Below, one piece after another: positions 41,764-51,178 of a stretch of DNA of 64,000 bases. The translations under genes and the position numbers were made by a program. How positions within the stretch are numbered: position 1 is the stretch's first letter; every line of letters begins with the position of its first letter. The DNA comes from Streptomyces sp. CB02414 (GTDB taxonomy: Bacteria; Actinomycetota; Actinomycetes; Streptomycetales; Streptomycetaceae): contig NZ_LIPF01000004.1 of assembly GCF_001905385.1 (NCBI RefSeq), positions 124,001-188,000 on the forward strand, given 5' to 3'. Below the pieces are notes generated by a model. The model was not told the DNA's origin. It ran no database searches and saw only the letters and a list, made by a program, of their open reading frames with translations.

Positions 41764-43836
41764 GTGAAGAAGGCGATCACTGGTGGCGAGACGACCTCGG
41801 ACGACCCGCTGTTGGCCCCGTTCCGGCTGAAGCACCTGACCTTGCGCAACCGCATCGTCAGCGCCAGTCATGAGCCGGCCTATGCCGAAGAGGGCAAGCC
41901 GAAACTGCGCTACCAGCTGTACCACGAGGAGAAGGCCAAGGGCGGCATCGGGTTGACCATGATCGGCGGCTCCGCGAACGTCGCGATCGATTCCCCGTCC
42001 ACGTTCGGGCAGCTCCATGTCGGGGACGACACGATCATCCCGTACTTCCAGGAGATCGCCGACCGTGTGCACGCCCACGGAGCGGCCATCATGTCCCAGA
42101 TCACGCACATGGGACGCCGTACGGAGTGGGACAGCGCGCACTGGCTTGCGCCCCTCTCCTCATCGACGCTGCGGGAGCCGGTGCACCGGAGCTTCCCCAA
42201 GCCCATGGAGGACTTCGACATCCGCCGCACGGTACGCAAGTACGCCGAAGCGGCGAGGCGGTGCAAGGACGGGGGCCTGGACGGCGTCGAGGTCAGTGCC
42301 TATGCCGGACACCTCATAGACCAGTTCTTGTCGCCGCGGATGAACCGGCGCACCGACCGCTACGGCGGCAGCCTCGATAACCGTTTCCGTTTCGCCTTGG
42401 AGGTGCTCGAAGCGATCCGTACGGAGGTCGGCGACGACTACATCGTCGGCATACGCATGACAGCGACGGAGAACGTCGAGGGAGGAGTGACGGCGGAGGA
42501 CGCCGTCATCCTCGGACAGCGACTGGCCGAAGCACGGCTCGTCGACTTCATCTCCGTGACCGGGGGGTCCGCCACGACGGACCGGGAGCTGTCACAGCAG
42601 ATCGCGCCGCTCGGCACACCGCTCGGCGGCTACCTGCCGCTGGTTCGGGCCTTCAGGGACAAGGTCGCTCTCCCGCTGATGCACGCCGGTCGCATCGCGG
42701 ACCTGTCCACCGCACGCCATGCCCTGCGTGAGGGGGGCGTGGACCTGGTCGCCATGGTCCGCGCCCACATAGCCGACCCGCACATCGTGCGTAAGCTGGA
42801 GTCCGGTGAGGAGGACCGGATCCGCCCTTGCGTGGGGGCCTCCTACTGTCTCAACCGTATCTACGTCGGGCTCGACTCCTTGTGTTTGCACAACCCGGCA
42901 ACCGGCCGTGAGCAGCTGGTTCCGCACATAGCCCCCGCAGCGAAGCGCCGCAGGACCGTGGTGGTCGTCGGCGGTGGGCCGGCCGGCCTGGAAGCGGCCC
43001 GCACCGGTGCTGAAGCCGGGCACGAGGTGACCCTGCTGGAAGCTGCCTGCCGAGTCGGTGGTCAGGTCCAACTCGCCGTGCGCGCGAACGAACGGCAGAG
43101 GGAGCTGCTCAGCATCGTCAACTGGCTGGAGTCCGAAGTACGGCGGCTCGGCGTGACGGTGCGGCTCAACACCTGTGCCGACGGCGACGACGTTCGGGCG
43201 CTCGGCCCGGACGTCGTCATCGTCGCCACCGGTGGGCTGCCCGCGACGCCCTCGCACCTCAGCGGCGCCGACCTCACCGTCTCGACGTGGGACGTCCTCG
43301 GCGGCGAGGTGGCACCAGCACGGCGCGTCCTGGTCTTCGACGATCACGGTGGCGACCAGGCACTGTCGACCGTCGAGCGGCTGACCGAGGCGGGCTCGGA
43401 CGTCGAGATCGTCACTCCCGACCGGGCAGTGGGACACGAGGTCCGGGGCACCTTGTACCCGGCGTACCTGGAGAACTTCTACCGCGCGGGTGTACGTCTG
43501 ACCCCGGACCACCGCCTGCGCAGCGTCCGCCGTGCGGATAACGCACTGGTAGCCCTGCTGCACAACGAATACACCGGTGAACTGCTGGAACGGGGTGTGG
43601 ACCAGGTCGTCGTCGAGCACGGCACGGAGCCCAACGACGACATCTACTTCGAACTGAAAGACGCGTCCACCAACCTCGGCGAGATCGACCTCGACGCGTA
43701 CGCAGCCGTCGCTCCGCAGCAGTTGGTGAACAACGCCGAAGGGCTCTACCGGCTGTACCGGATCGGCGATGCCGTGGCGGGCCGCAACATCCACGCGGCG
43801 ATGTACGACGCGCGCCGCATCGCCCTGTCCCTGTGA
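41764..43836 (+). CDS. Old-yellow-enzyme/TMADH-like FMN-FAD oxidoreductase with an altered Fe-S motif
   Basis: 690 residues from GTG at 41764 (GGGAGGA 8 bases upstream; the frame is open to a TTG at 41686). Residues 1-345 are the FMN TIM barrel (PFRLKHLTLRNRIVSASHEP, QFLSPRMNRRTDRYGGSLDN). The Fe-S region reads Cys356-VG-Ala359-SY-Cys362 ...Cys374, so one of the four expected cysteines is Ala. From residue 390 a pyridine-nucleotide domain follows (VVVVGGGPAGLEAARTGAEA, LLEAACRVGGQ). Close relatives are 2,4-dienoyl-CoA reductase, trimethylamine dehydrogenase and N-methylproline demethylase; the CxGAxxC pattern I associate with the last, less certainly. Probably a demethylase or enoate reductase under the divergent GntR fusion. 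Confidence 0.5.
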   Translation: MKKAITGGETTSDDPLLAPFRLKHLTLRNRIVSASHEPAYAEEGKPKLRYQLYHEEKAKGGIGLTMIGGSANVAIDSPSTFGQLHVGDDTIIPYFQEIADRVHAHGAAIMSQITHMGRRTEWDSAHWLAPLSSSTLREPVHRSFPKPMEDFDIRRTVRKYAEAARRCKDGGLDGVEVSAYAGHLIDQFLSPRMNRRTDRYGGSLDNRFRFALEVLEAIRTEVGDDYIVGIRMTATENVEGGVTAEDAVILGQRLAEARLVDFISVTGGSATTDRELSQQIAPLGTPLGGYLPLVRAFRDKVALPLMHAGRIADLSTARHALREGGVDLVAMVRAHIADPHIVRKLESGEEDRIRPCVGASYCLNRIYVGLDSLCLHNPATGREQLVPHIAPAAKRRRTVVVVGGGPAGLEAARTGAEAGHEVTLLEAACRVGGQVQLAVRANERQRELLSIVNWLESEVRRLGVTVRLNTCADGDDVRALGPDVVIVATGGLPATPSHLSGADLTVSTWDVLGGEVAPARRVLVFDDHGGDQALSTVERLTEAGSDVEIVTPDRAVGHEVRGTLYPAYLENFYRAGVRLTPDHRLRSVRRADNALVALLHNEYTGELLERGVDQVVVEHGTEPNDDIYFELKDASTNLGEIDLDAYAAVAPQQLVNNAEGLYRLYRIGDAVAGRNIHAAMYDARRIALSL

Positions 43837-43866
43837 ACGGACCCCGGAAGACGGGGACGCACCGCG

Positions 43867-44643
43867 TCAGGCGAGCCGCGCGGTCCAGCCTCCGTCGACG
43901 GGCACCACGACACCCGTGATGAAGGAGGCACGGTCGGAGGCCAGGAAGGCAGCCACCTGGGCCTGCTCCTGCGGGGTGCCGGGGCGGCCCAGCGGGGACT
44001 TGCCGCTCAACTGCGCAAGTGCCTCGGCCGGGACGCGGGTGTTCTTCCTGCTCAGGGTGAAGCCGGGGGCGACCGCGTTGACTCGGATGCCCTCGTGGCC
44101 GTGGTGTACCGCGAACGACTTGGTAAGGGAATTGACGCCCGCCTTCGCCGCCGAGTAGGCGGGGGATATGCGCTCGTCGATGTTGAAGGACGCGGCGGAG
44201 GAGAAGTTCACGATGGCCCCACCACCGGCCGGCGCCATGGCGCGCACCGCGTGCTTGTTGGTCAGGAGGGTTCCCAGCAGATGCGTGCTGGTCAGACTGT
44301 CGTACTCCTCGACCGTGATCTCGGGCGTGCGCCGGCTGCCCGGGGTGCCGGCCACGTTGACCAGGACGTCGACCCGTCCGTATGTGTCGCGGGCGAACGC
44401 GAAGAGTGCGGCGACCTCCTCTTCACGGGTGATGTCCGCCTGGAAGGGGGTGGCTGCGGGGCCGAGCTCGGCGGCCGTCTCGTCCTGTGCGCCACTGATG
44501 TCGGTCGCGACCACTCGAGCGCCTTCTGCGACGAAGAGGCCGGCGGTGACCGCGCCTATCGTCTCGGCGGCGCCGACGCCGGTGATGACGGCGACCTTCC
44601 CGGCGAGAAGGCCGTGGTCGGTCGGGGGAAGGGGCTGAGACAT
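43867..44643 (-). CDS. Short-chain dehydrogenase/reductase
   Basis: 258 residues, ATG at 44643 with CGGAG 7 bases upstream. TGVGAAETIGAVTAGLF is a non-standard cofactor loop (the usual GxxxGxG reads GVGAAETIG), followed by ATDISG, which favours NAD(H). NVAG replaces NNAG. Catalytic Ser in VNFSSAASF and YSAAKAG; C-terminal ITGVVVPVDGGWTA. Substrate unknown. It lies 67 bases downstream of the MFS gene on the same strand and may share its TetR-controlled transcript. Confidence 0.5.
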   Translation of the reverse strand: MSQPLPPTDHGLLAGKVAVITGVGAAETIGAVTAGLFVAEGARVVATDISGAQDETAAELGPAATPFQADITREEEVAALFAFARDTYGRVDVLVNVAGTPGSRRTPEITVEEYDSLTSTHLLGTLLTNKHAVRAMAPAGGGAIVNFSSAASFNIDERISPAYSAAKAGVNSLTKSFAVHHGHEGIRVNAVAPGFTLSRKNTRVPAEALAQLSGKSPLGRPGTPQEQAQVAAFLASDRASFITGVVVPVDGGWTARLA

Positions 44644-44710
44644 GAGAGTGCTCCGTACTCGTTGGTGGGTCGGGAAGGGCGGTGGACGGACGGGGCCGGA
44701 GGGCGAGGTG

Positions 44711-46198
44711 TCAGCGTCCGGCGTGCGTGACGTCGTTCTCGGTCGGCTCGGGCGCCGTTTTGCTGGCCGTTGCCGACGCGGTGGCGTTCCGGCGGGGGAG
44801 GAAGGACGCCAGGAGCAGCGCGACGAGGGCGGCGCCGCAGCCGATCGCCATGATGACCTTGAAGCTGTTCTCCGACGGCAGCGCGTGGCCGCCGAAGTCG
44901 GTGGTCATCTGGGCGAGGATCACACCCGAGGCGGCACTGGCGATGGAGGTGCCGATGGAGCGCAGCAGGGTGTTGAAGGCGTTCGCGGCGGCGGTCTCGT
45001 TGACCGGCACCCCGCCCATGATGAGCAGCGGAAGCGCACCGTACGCGAAGCCGATACCGGCTCCGATGATGCAGGAGACCAGAATGAGCTGCCAGATCTG
45101 GCTCATCAGGACGATGTTCAGGCCGTAACCGGCGGCGACGATGAGCGCACCGATCATGAGCGTGATCTTGGGACCCTTGGCCTGCGAAATCTTCGCCGAT
45201 AGCGGTGCCGCGAACATCACGATCAGGCCTTGCGGGGCCAGGACCAGTCCGACGGTGAGCAGGTCCTCGCCAAGACCGTAGCCGGTCTGTTCCGGAAGCT
45301 GGAGCAGTTGCGGGACGATCAGCTGGACCGCGAACAGCGAGAAGCCGAAGACCAGCGCGGAGAGGTTGGCGAACAGCACCTGGGGGCGGACGGTGGTGCG
45401 CAGATCCACCAGGGGCTGGCGGGTGCGCAGCTCGAAGAAGCCCCAGGCGACGAAGACGACCACGGCCACGGCGAACAGGCTGAGGACGGTGCCGCTACCC
45501 CAGCCCCAGTCCCCGCCCTTGGAGATGGCCAGCAGCAGCGACACGAGCCCCGCGGCCAGGCCGACGCCGCCGAGGAGGTCGAAGCGACCGCCACTGCGCA
45601 CGCTGGACTCGGGCACGAGCATCAGCACGGCGAGGAAGCCGAGGGCGCCCATGACGGCGGAGGCCCAGAAGAGCACGTGCCAGTCGAAGTTGTCGGCGAC
45701 GAAGGCCGCGATGGGCAGGCCGAGTGCGGCACCGATGCCGAGGGAAGCGCTCATCAGGGCGGTGCCGGAACCGAGGCGGTCGGCGGGCAGCTCGTCGCGC
45801 ATGATGCTCAGGCCGAGCGGGATAACGCCCGCGGACAGGCCCTGCAGGAGCCGGCCGACGATCATCGGGGTGAGCGATTCGCTCAGCGCCACCACCGCGG
45901 AACCGGCGGTCAGCGTGACCAGGCTGGTCAGCAGGACGCGACGCTTGCCGTACATGTCGCCGAGCCGACCGGCGATCGGAGTGGCCACGGCCGCGGCCAG
46001 GAGCGTCGCCGTGACCGCCCAGGCGGTGTCCGAGGCGGGCGCGTCGAGCAGGTTCGGCAGCTCCGGGACGATCGGGATGACCAGGGTCTGCATCAGCGAC
46101 ACGACGATGCCGGCGAAGGCGAGCACGGCGACGATCACGTTGGGGTTGCGGACCGCGGGGGCGGCGCCCGCGGTCGGAGGGGCTGGCGATTCGGACAT
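44711..46198 (-). CDS. MFS drug-efflux-type transporter, DHA2 (14-helix) family
   Basis: 495 residues, ATG at 46198 with CGGAG 7 bases upstream. Fourteen hydrophobic segments; DHA2 signatures DTAWAVTATLLAAAVATPIA, GRLGDMYGKRRVLL and GRLLQGLSAGVIPLG. No signal beyond helix 1. Divergent from the TetR gene, with the perfect 22-bp operator in the gap, so it is the likely primary efflux or uptake target of that repressor. Expected to move the same hydrophobic compound processed by the P450 island. Confidence 0.5.
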   Translation of the reverse strand: MSESPAPPTAGAAPAVRNPNVIVAVLAFAGIVVSLMQTLVIPIVPELPNLLDAPASDTAWAVTATLLAAAVATPIAGRLGDMYGKRRVLLTSLVTLTAGSAVVALSESLTPMIVGRLLQGLSAGVIPLGLSIMRDELPADRLGSGTALMSASLGIGAALGLPIAAFVADNFDWHVLFWASAVMGALGFLAVLMLVPESSVRSGGRFDLLGGVGLAAGLVSLLLAISKGGDWGWGSGTVLSLFAVAVVVFVAWGFFELRTRQPLVDLRTTVRPQVLFANLSALVFGFSLFAVQLIVPQLLQLPEQTGYGLGEDLLTVGLVLAPQGLIVMFAAPLSAKISQAKGPKITLMIGALIVAAGYGLNIVLMSQIWQLILVSCIIGAGIGFAYGALPLLIMGGVPVNETAAANAFNTLLRSIGTSIASAASGVILAQMTTDFGGHALPSENSFKVIMAIGCGAALVALLLASFLPRRNATASATASKTAPEPTENDVTHAGR

Positions 46199-46294
46199 GA
46201 CTGAGCTCCGGTGATTGGCAGGAAGGAGAGTCGATGCTTCTGCGGCGGGGCGTTAGTTCGACCCACTGGGCAGCGAGGCACTTACAGCGTAACA

Positions 46295-46316
46295 TTAAAT
46301 CAACCGGTTGATTTAA
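46295..46316. promoter_or_regulatory. TetR operator 1, perfect 22-bp palindrome
   Basis: TTAAATCAACC followed by its exact inverse GGTTGATTTAA. It lies 97 bases before the MFS start and 38 before the TetR start, and recurs twice in the window (47006 and 55404). AT-rich against a very GC-rich background. Confidence 0.5.
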
Positions 46317-46353
46317 AGTTGACCCCGATGCTGTGCGTGCGGAAGTGGTGTGG

Positions 46354-46998
46354 ATGGTGCGGGACCGGCAGGTCAGTGCGACCCGCGAGGCCCTCTTGCG
46401 GGCCGCGGAGCGTCTCTTCGCCGAGAGGGGCGTTCACGCGGTGGCGAATCGCCATATCAGCCAGGCCGCGGGGCAGGGCAACAATGCGGCTGTTGCCTAC
46501 CACTTCGGCACGAAGGTCGATCTGGTGCAGGTTATCGCCTCCCGGCATGCCGAGGGCATCGAGCGGCGCCGGCTCCGGATGATCGAGGCCGTCAAGGAGT
46601 CGATGGAGCTGCGTGACTGGGTGGCCTGCGCGGTGCGACCCGTCACCGAACACGTCGAGGCCCTGGGTGCGCCCAGCTGGTACGGCCGGTTCATCGCCCA
46701 GACCACCGCCGATCCGGCGCTGCGGATGCTGATGTCCGAGGCGTTCATGGCGGCCTCCCCTTCCATGGGGCTCCTTCAGGAGGGTCTGAACAGGTGTGTT
46801 CCCGGCCTTCCGGTCATGGTGCACGCCGAGCGCGTCGCCATGACACGCCACCTGATCACCCACATGGTGGCCGAGCGTGAACGGGCCCTGGCCGACGGTG
46901 CGGCTACGGCGCGGGCGAGCTGGCGTAAGGCCGCCGATGGACTCGTCGACGTGATCGTGGCCCTGTGGCTTGCCCCGGTCTCCGCGCCGGGCGAGTGA
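46354..46998 (+). CDS. TetR-family repressor of the P450 island
   Basis: 214 residues from ATG at 46354 (GGAAG 8 bases upstream); GTG at 46333 is an alternative. N-terminal HTH: REALLRAAERLFAERGVHAV, then ISQAAGQGNNAAVAYHFGTK. The effector domain (about 75-205) is all-helical and not diagnostic. Flanked on both sides by copies of one 22-bp operator, so it very probably represses itself, the divergent MFS pump and the P450 operon starting at 47233. Third operator at 55404 extends control to the second P450 block. Confidence 0.5.
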   Translation: MVRDRQVSATREALLRAAERLFAERGVHAVANRHISQAAGQGNNAAVAYHFGTKVDLVQVIASRHAEGIERRRLRMIEAVKESMELRDWVACAVRPVTEHVEALGAPSWYGRFIAQTTADPALRMLMSEAFMAASPSMGLLQEGLNRCVPGLPVMVHAERVAMTRHLITHMVAERERALADGAATARASWRKAADGLVDVIVALWLAPVSAPGE

Positions 46999-47005
46999 GG
47001 AACTA

Positions 47006-47027
47006 TTAAATCAACCGGTTGACTTAA
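47006..47027. promoter_or_regulatory. TetR operator 2
   Basis: TTAAATCAACC followed by GGTTGACTTAA: one base from a perfect palindrome and one from operator 1. It begins 8 bases after the TetR stop and 206 bases before the first P450 gene, leaving a long 5' leader in which I see no gene. Confidence 0.5.
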
Positions 47028-47232
47028 TGGGTCGTCTCCTGATTGGCTGAGGCCCTGGGAACGAGCCCCGGTTCCCTGCCGGGGGACCGGGCCGGACGCC
47101 CTGATCGGTACACCGGCGCCCGTTGTCCGCTCCCACCGTCACGAGACAGCTCGACCGGTCGCCCCCCACCCCGGCCGCCCCGCCCGGCAGCTCAGCCGGC
47201 GCGCGTCCGCCCCCCAGACACCGGAGGAATGA

Positions 47233-48498
47233 GTGAGCAACTCAGCAAGCGCCGCCCCCGGCCAGTGCCCGGCACGCCTTCCCGAGTACGACATCGCCCG
47301 CAACACCCGCTGTCCCCTCGACCCGGCTCCCGCCATGCGGGCGCGGCAGACGGAGGGCCCGCTGTCCCGTATCCGCCTGTGGGACGGCACCCCGGTCTGG
47401 CTCGTGACGGGCTACGAGGCGCACCGCGCGGTCCTCTCCGACCAGCGGGTGAGTGTCGATCCTTTCCGTCCCGGCGCGCCGAAGCTCTCCGAGGGCGAGG
47501 CGAGTCACATCGAGGTGGCGCAGAAGCAGGGCCGCACCGCCGCCGAGAACAGCTTCATCCTGATGGACGACCCCGAGCACGCACGCCTGCGCCGCATGGT
47601 GACGTCAGCGTTCACGATCAAGCGCATCGAGGCACTGCGGCCGGCGACCCAGCAGGTGGTGGACGGCATCATCGACACCATGGCAGCCGGGCCGAAGCCG
47701 GCCGACCTCGTCGAAGCCTTCGCGCTCCCCGTACCTTCGCTGGTGATCTCGGAACTGCTCGGCGTTCCCTACGACGACCACGAGTTCTTCCAGACCAACA
47801 GCAAGGCCATCATCAACCGGCACACCACCGGAGAGGACCGCGTCGCCGCCCGCCAGCGTCTGACCGAGTACCTCGACGGACTGCTGGCCGACAAGCTCGC
47901 CCATCCGCAGGACGATCTGCTCACCGGCCTCGCCGGGCGCGTCAGGGCCGAGGAGCTGACCCGGCAGGAAGCCGTCGCCATGGGCGTACTGATGCTGTTC
48001 GCGGGCCACGAGACCACCGCCAACATGATCACTCTCGGCGTACTGGCCCTGCTCCAGAATCCCGAGCAGGCGGCGCTGGTGCGCGATGCCGAGGACCCGC
48101 AGGTGATTGCCCGCGCCGTCGACGAACTGCTGCGCTACCTCACCATCACCCACGGTGGCCTGCGCCGCGTCGCCCTGGAGGACATCGAGATCGCCGGACA
48201 GGTGATCAAGGCCGGCGAGGGCATCATCACCGTCAACGAGACCGCCAACCGCGACCCCGAGGTCTTCCCCGATCCCGACCGGCTCGACCTCACCCGCGAC
48301 GCCCGTCGCCACGTCACTTTCGGGTACGGCATCCACCAGTGCCTCGGCCAGCCGCTGGCCCGCATGGAGCTTCAGGTCGCCTACCCCACGCTGCTGCGTC
48401 GCCTGCCCGACCTCGCTCTGGCCGTCGACCTCGCCGACATCCCGTTCAAGCACGACGGGTTCATCTACGGTGCCTACGAGCTCCCGGTCACGTGGTGA
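47233..48498 (+). CDS. Cytochrome P450 (CYP105-like), first of three
   Basis: 421 residues, GTG at 47233 with GGAGG 5 bases upstream. I-helix LMLFAGHETTANMI, ExxR in DELLRYL, haem loop FGYGIHQCLGQ with Cys370. Layout and motifs resemble CYP105 enzymes, soluble class I P450s that take electrons from a small ferredoxin. It shares long segments with the P450 at 55500 (PLSRIRLWDG, FTIKRIEALRP, LGVPYDDHEFFQT), so the two arose by duplication. Stop overlaps the ferredoxin reductase start (GTGA). Confidence 0.5.
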   Translation: MSNSASAAPGQCPARLPEYDIARNTRCPLDPAPAMRARQTEGPLSRIRLWDGTPVWLVTGYEAHRAVLSDQRVSVDPFRPGAPKLSEGEASHIEVAQKQGRTAAENSFILMDDPEHARLRRMVTSAFTIKRIEALRPATQQVVDGIIDTMAAGPKPADLVEAFALPVPSLVISELLGVPYDDHEFFQTNSKAIINRHTTGEDRVAARQRLTEYLDGLLADKLAHPQDDLLTGLAGRVRAEELTRQEAVAMGVLMLFAGHETTANMITLGVLALLQNPEQAALVRDAEDPQVIARAVDELLRYLTITHGGLRRVALEDIEIAGQVIKAGEGIITVNETANRDPEVFPDPDRLDLTRDARRHVTFGYGIHQCLGQPLARMELQVAYPTLLRRLPDLALAVDLADIPFKHDGFIYGAYELPVTW

Positions 48499-49703
48499 GC
48501 GCCGTGCCCGAGGACGTCGTGATCGTCGGAGCCTCGGCGGCGGGCCTCGCCACCGCTGAGGCCCTGCGCAACAAGGGCTACGAAGGAACCCTGACTCTCG
48601 TCGGCAAGGAGAACCGGCTGCCCTACGACCGGCCGCCGCTGTCCAAGCAGGTCCTGTCGGGCGCGTGGGAACCGGAGCGCGTCCAGCTACGGGACGAGGC
48701 GACCGTTGCCAAGCTCGGCGCACGGCTCCTGCTGGGCCGTACCGCCGAGGCCCTGGACCCCGCCGCTCGCCGGATCACCCTGGACGGCGACGAGACTCTT
48801 GGCTACGACGCCCTGGTCGTCGCCACCGGCGTGAGCCCCCGCCGCCTCCCGAACGACGACCTGGCCGGTGTACACGTCGTCCACGGCCTGGATGACGCCC
48901 TCGCGCTCCGTGCCGAGCTGCTGGGCGGCCCCGAAGTCGTCGTCGTGGGCGCCGGTTTCCTCGGCTCCGAGATCACGGCGGTGGCCCGGGGCATGGGCCT
49001 GCGGGTGACGCTGGTCGACCCGCTGCCGGTCCCCATGCGCCGCCAGTTCGGCGAGCGGATCGGCACGCTGGTCGGGCGGATGCACGAGGAGCACGGGGCC
49101 GAACTCCGCCTCGGCCGGGGCGTGGCCCGCTTCACGCAGACCGACGGGCGGGTCACCGGCGTCGAACTGTCCGACGGCAGCGTGGTCCCGGCGGACGTCG
49201 TCGTGGTCGCCGTTGGTTCGACCCCCGCGACCTCCTGGCTGGCCGGCTCCGGCCTCGACCTCACGGACGGCGTGCGGTGCGACGCCCACTGCCGGGCCGC
49301 CCCCGGCGTGTGGGCGGCCGGTGACGTCGCCTCCTGGCACAACCCGCACTTCGCCCGGCGCATGAGGGTCGAGCACCGTCTCAACGCCACCGAACAGGCC
49401 CTGGCCGTCGCCGGGAACATCCTGGGCGGACAGAAGCCCTTCGCTCCCGTGCCGTACTTCTGGAGCGACCAGTACGACGTGAAGATGCAGGCGTTCGGCA
49501 TCTTCCCCGGCGGCGCCGAGACCACCGTGCTGCACGGCAGCCCGGACGAGCGGAGGTTCGTCGTCGCTTACTGCGAGGGCGGCAAGGTCGTCGGCGTCCT
49601 CGGCTGGAACAGCCACCGTGAGCTGCGCAAGCTGCGCCGGCTCGTCGTGGACGCGGCACCCCACCCCGGCGAGACCCCCGTAGCGGCAGGAAGGCAGAGC
49701 TGA
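48495..49703 (+). CDS. FAD-dependent ferredoxin reductase
   Basis: 402 residues, GTG at 48495 coupled to the P450 gene. VVIVGASAAGLATAEALRNKG (FAD), ENRLPYDRPPLSKQVL, VVVVGAGFLGSEITAVARGMG (NADH) and VWAAGDVASW, with a C-terminal YFWSDQYDVKMQAFG typical of putidaredoxin/rhodocoxin reductases. Passes electrons from NAD(P)H to the [3Fe-4S] ferredoxin at 58058 and on to the P450s. Its stop and the ALDH start overlap (TGATG). Confidence 0.5.
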   Translation: MSAVPEDVVIVGASAAGLATAEALRNKGYEGTLTLVGKENRLPYDRPPLSKQVLSGAWEPERVQLRDEATVAKLGARLLLGRTAEALDPAARRITLDGDETLGYDALVVATGVSPRRLPNDDLAGVHVVHGLDDALALRAELLGGPEVVVVGAGFLGSEITAVARGMGLRVTLVDPLPVPMRRQFGERIGTLVGRMHEEHGAELRLGRGVARFTQTDGRVTGVELSDGSVVPADVVVVAVGSTPATSWLAGSGLDLTDGVRCDAHCRAAPGVWAAGDVASWHNPHFARRMRVEHRLNATEQALAVAGNILGGQKPFAPVPYFWSDQYDVKMQAFGIFPGGAETTVLHGSPDERRFVVAYCEGGKVVGVLGWNSHRELRKLRRLVVDAAPHPGETPVAAGRQS

Positions 49704-51178
49704 TGCGTGAATCCCTGATGCACCGCGGCGAGTTCTACATCGGAGGCACGTGGGCCAAGCCCGCCGGCTCCGACGTCCTGGAAGTGGTCTCGCCCTCCAG
49801 CGAGGAGGTCGTCGGCCGGGTGCCCCTCGCCGTCGAGGAGGACATCGACCACGCTGTCGTGGCCGCCCGCACCGCCTTCGACGAGGGGCCCTGGCCCCGG
49901 ATGACGCCCCGGGAGCGGGCGAACGTCCTCGACCGGGCCGCCCGGCTCCTCAAGGCCCGGACCCCCGACATCGTCCAGGTCCTCGTGGACGAGATGGGCG
50001 TCGCCAGCGGCCAGGCACCCATGCAGGTCGGCACGGTCGCCATGGTCTTCGAGTACTACGCCGGCCTGGCCCGCACCTTCGCGTTCGACCGGGTGGTGCG
50101 CCAGGGCGACCGGGTCGGTCTGATCGCCTCCGACCCGGTGGGCGTGGTGGGGGCGATCGTGCCCTGGAACGCGCCGGTGACGCTGGCCGCCTGGAAGGTG
50201 GCCCCGGCCCTGGCGGCCGGCTGCACCGTCGTGTTGAAGCCGCCGCCCGAGTCTCCGCTGAGCCCCTACATCCTCGCCGAGGCGCTGCACGAGGCGGGGC
50301 TGCCCGCCGGGGTGTTCAACCTCGTCCCGGGCGGCCGCGAGGTCGGCGAACACCTGGTCACCCACCCGGGCACCGACAAGATCGCCTTCACCGGCTCCAC
50401 CGCCGCCGGCAAGCGGATCATGAGCCTGTGCGGGGAGCAGATCAAGCGGGTCTCGCTGGAACTCGGCGGCAAGTCCGCGGCCCTCGTCCTCGACGACGCG
50501 GACGTGGAGACCGTCACCGCCAACCTGGTCGGCGGCAGCATGCACAACTCCGGGCAGGTCTGCGCGGCCATCACCCGCATCCTGGTGCCCCGCTCCGTTT
50601 ACGGCCGTGCGTTGGAGGCCGCCGCCGACAAGGCATGCAGCGTCCCCGTCGGCGACCCGCACGACCCGGCGACCCTGGTCGGCCCCCTGGTGGCGGAACG
50701 GCAGCGGGCCCGGGTGGAGGGCTACATCGGCCTCGCCGCGGAGGAGGGCTTCCGCGTCGTGGCGGGCGGCGGCCGGCCCGCCCACCTGCCCAAGGGCTGG
50801 TACGTGGAGCCGACCGTCCTCGGCGACGTCGACAATTCCATGCGCGTCGCCCAGGAGGAGCTCTTCGGCCCGGTCGTCAGCCTCATCCCGCACGACGGCG
50901 ACGACGACGCCGTCCGCATCGCCAACGACTCACGCTACGGCCTCTCCGGCAGCGTCTGGTCCGGGGACGACGAGCGGGGACTCGCGGTCGCCCGGCGGCT
51001 GCGCACCGGCGGCACGATGGTCAACGGCGGCACACCGCCGATGCCCCTGACGCCCTTCGGCGGGTTCAAGGAGTCGGGCCTCGGCCGGGAGCTGGGCGTG
51101 GAGGGCCTGCACCAGTACCTCGAACCGCACACCATCGGCATCCCGACCGCCCTCGCCCCTCGGGGAGACGCCTCGTGA
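49703..51178 (+). CDS. NAD(P)-dependent aldehyde dehydrogenase
   Basis: 491 residues. VGAIVPWNAPVTLAAWKVAP, TVVLKPPPESPLSPY, FTGSTAAGKRI, catalytic Glu in VSLELGGKSA and Cys in NSGQVCAAITR, and PFGGFKESGLGRELG near the end. Full length for the family. Oxidises the aldehyde made by the ADH encoded immediately downstream, completing the alcohol to acid route after P450 hydroxylation. Coupled to both neighbours by overlapping codons. Confidence 0.5.
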   Translation: MRESLMHRGEFYIGGTWAKPAGSDVLEVVSPSSEEVVGRVPLAVEEDIDHAVVAARTAFDEGPWPRMTPRERANVLDRAARLLKARTPDIVQVLVDEMGVASGQAPMQVGTVAMVFEYYAGLARTFAFDRVVRQGDRVGLIASDPVGVVGAIVPWNAPVTLAAWKVAPALAAGCTVVLKPPPESPLSPYILAEALHEAGLPAGVFNLVPGGREVGEHLVTHPGTDKIAFTGSTAAGKRIMSLCGEQIKRVSLELGGKSAALVLDDADVETVTANLVGGSMHNSGQVCAAITRILVPRSVYGRALEAAADKACSVPVGDPHDPATLVGPLVAERQRARVEGYIGLAAEEGFRVVAGGGRPAHLPKGWYVEPTVLGDVDNSMRVAQEELFGPVVSLIPHDGDDDAVRIANDSRYGLSGSVWSGDDERGLAVARRLRTGGTMVNGGTPPMPLTPFGGFKESGLGRELGVEGLHQYLEPHTIGIPTALAPRGDAS

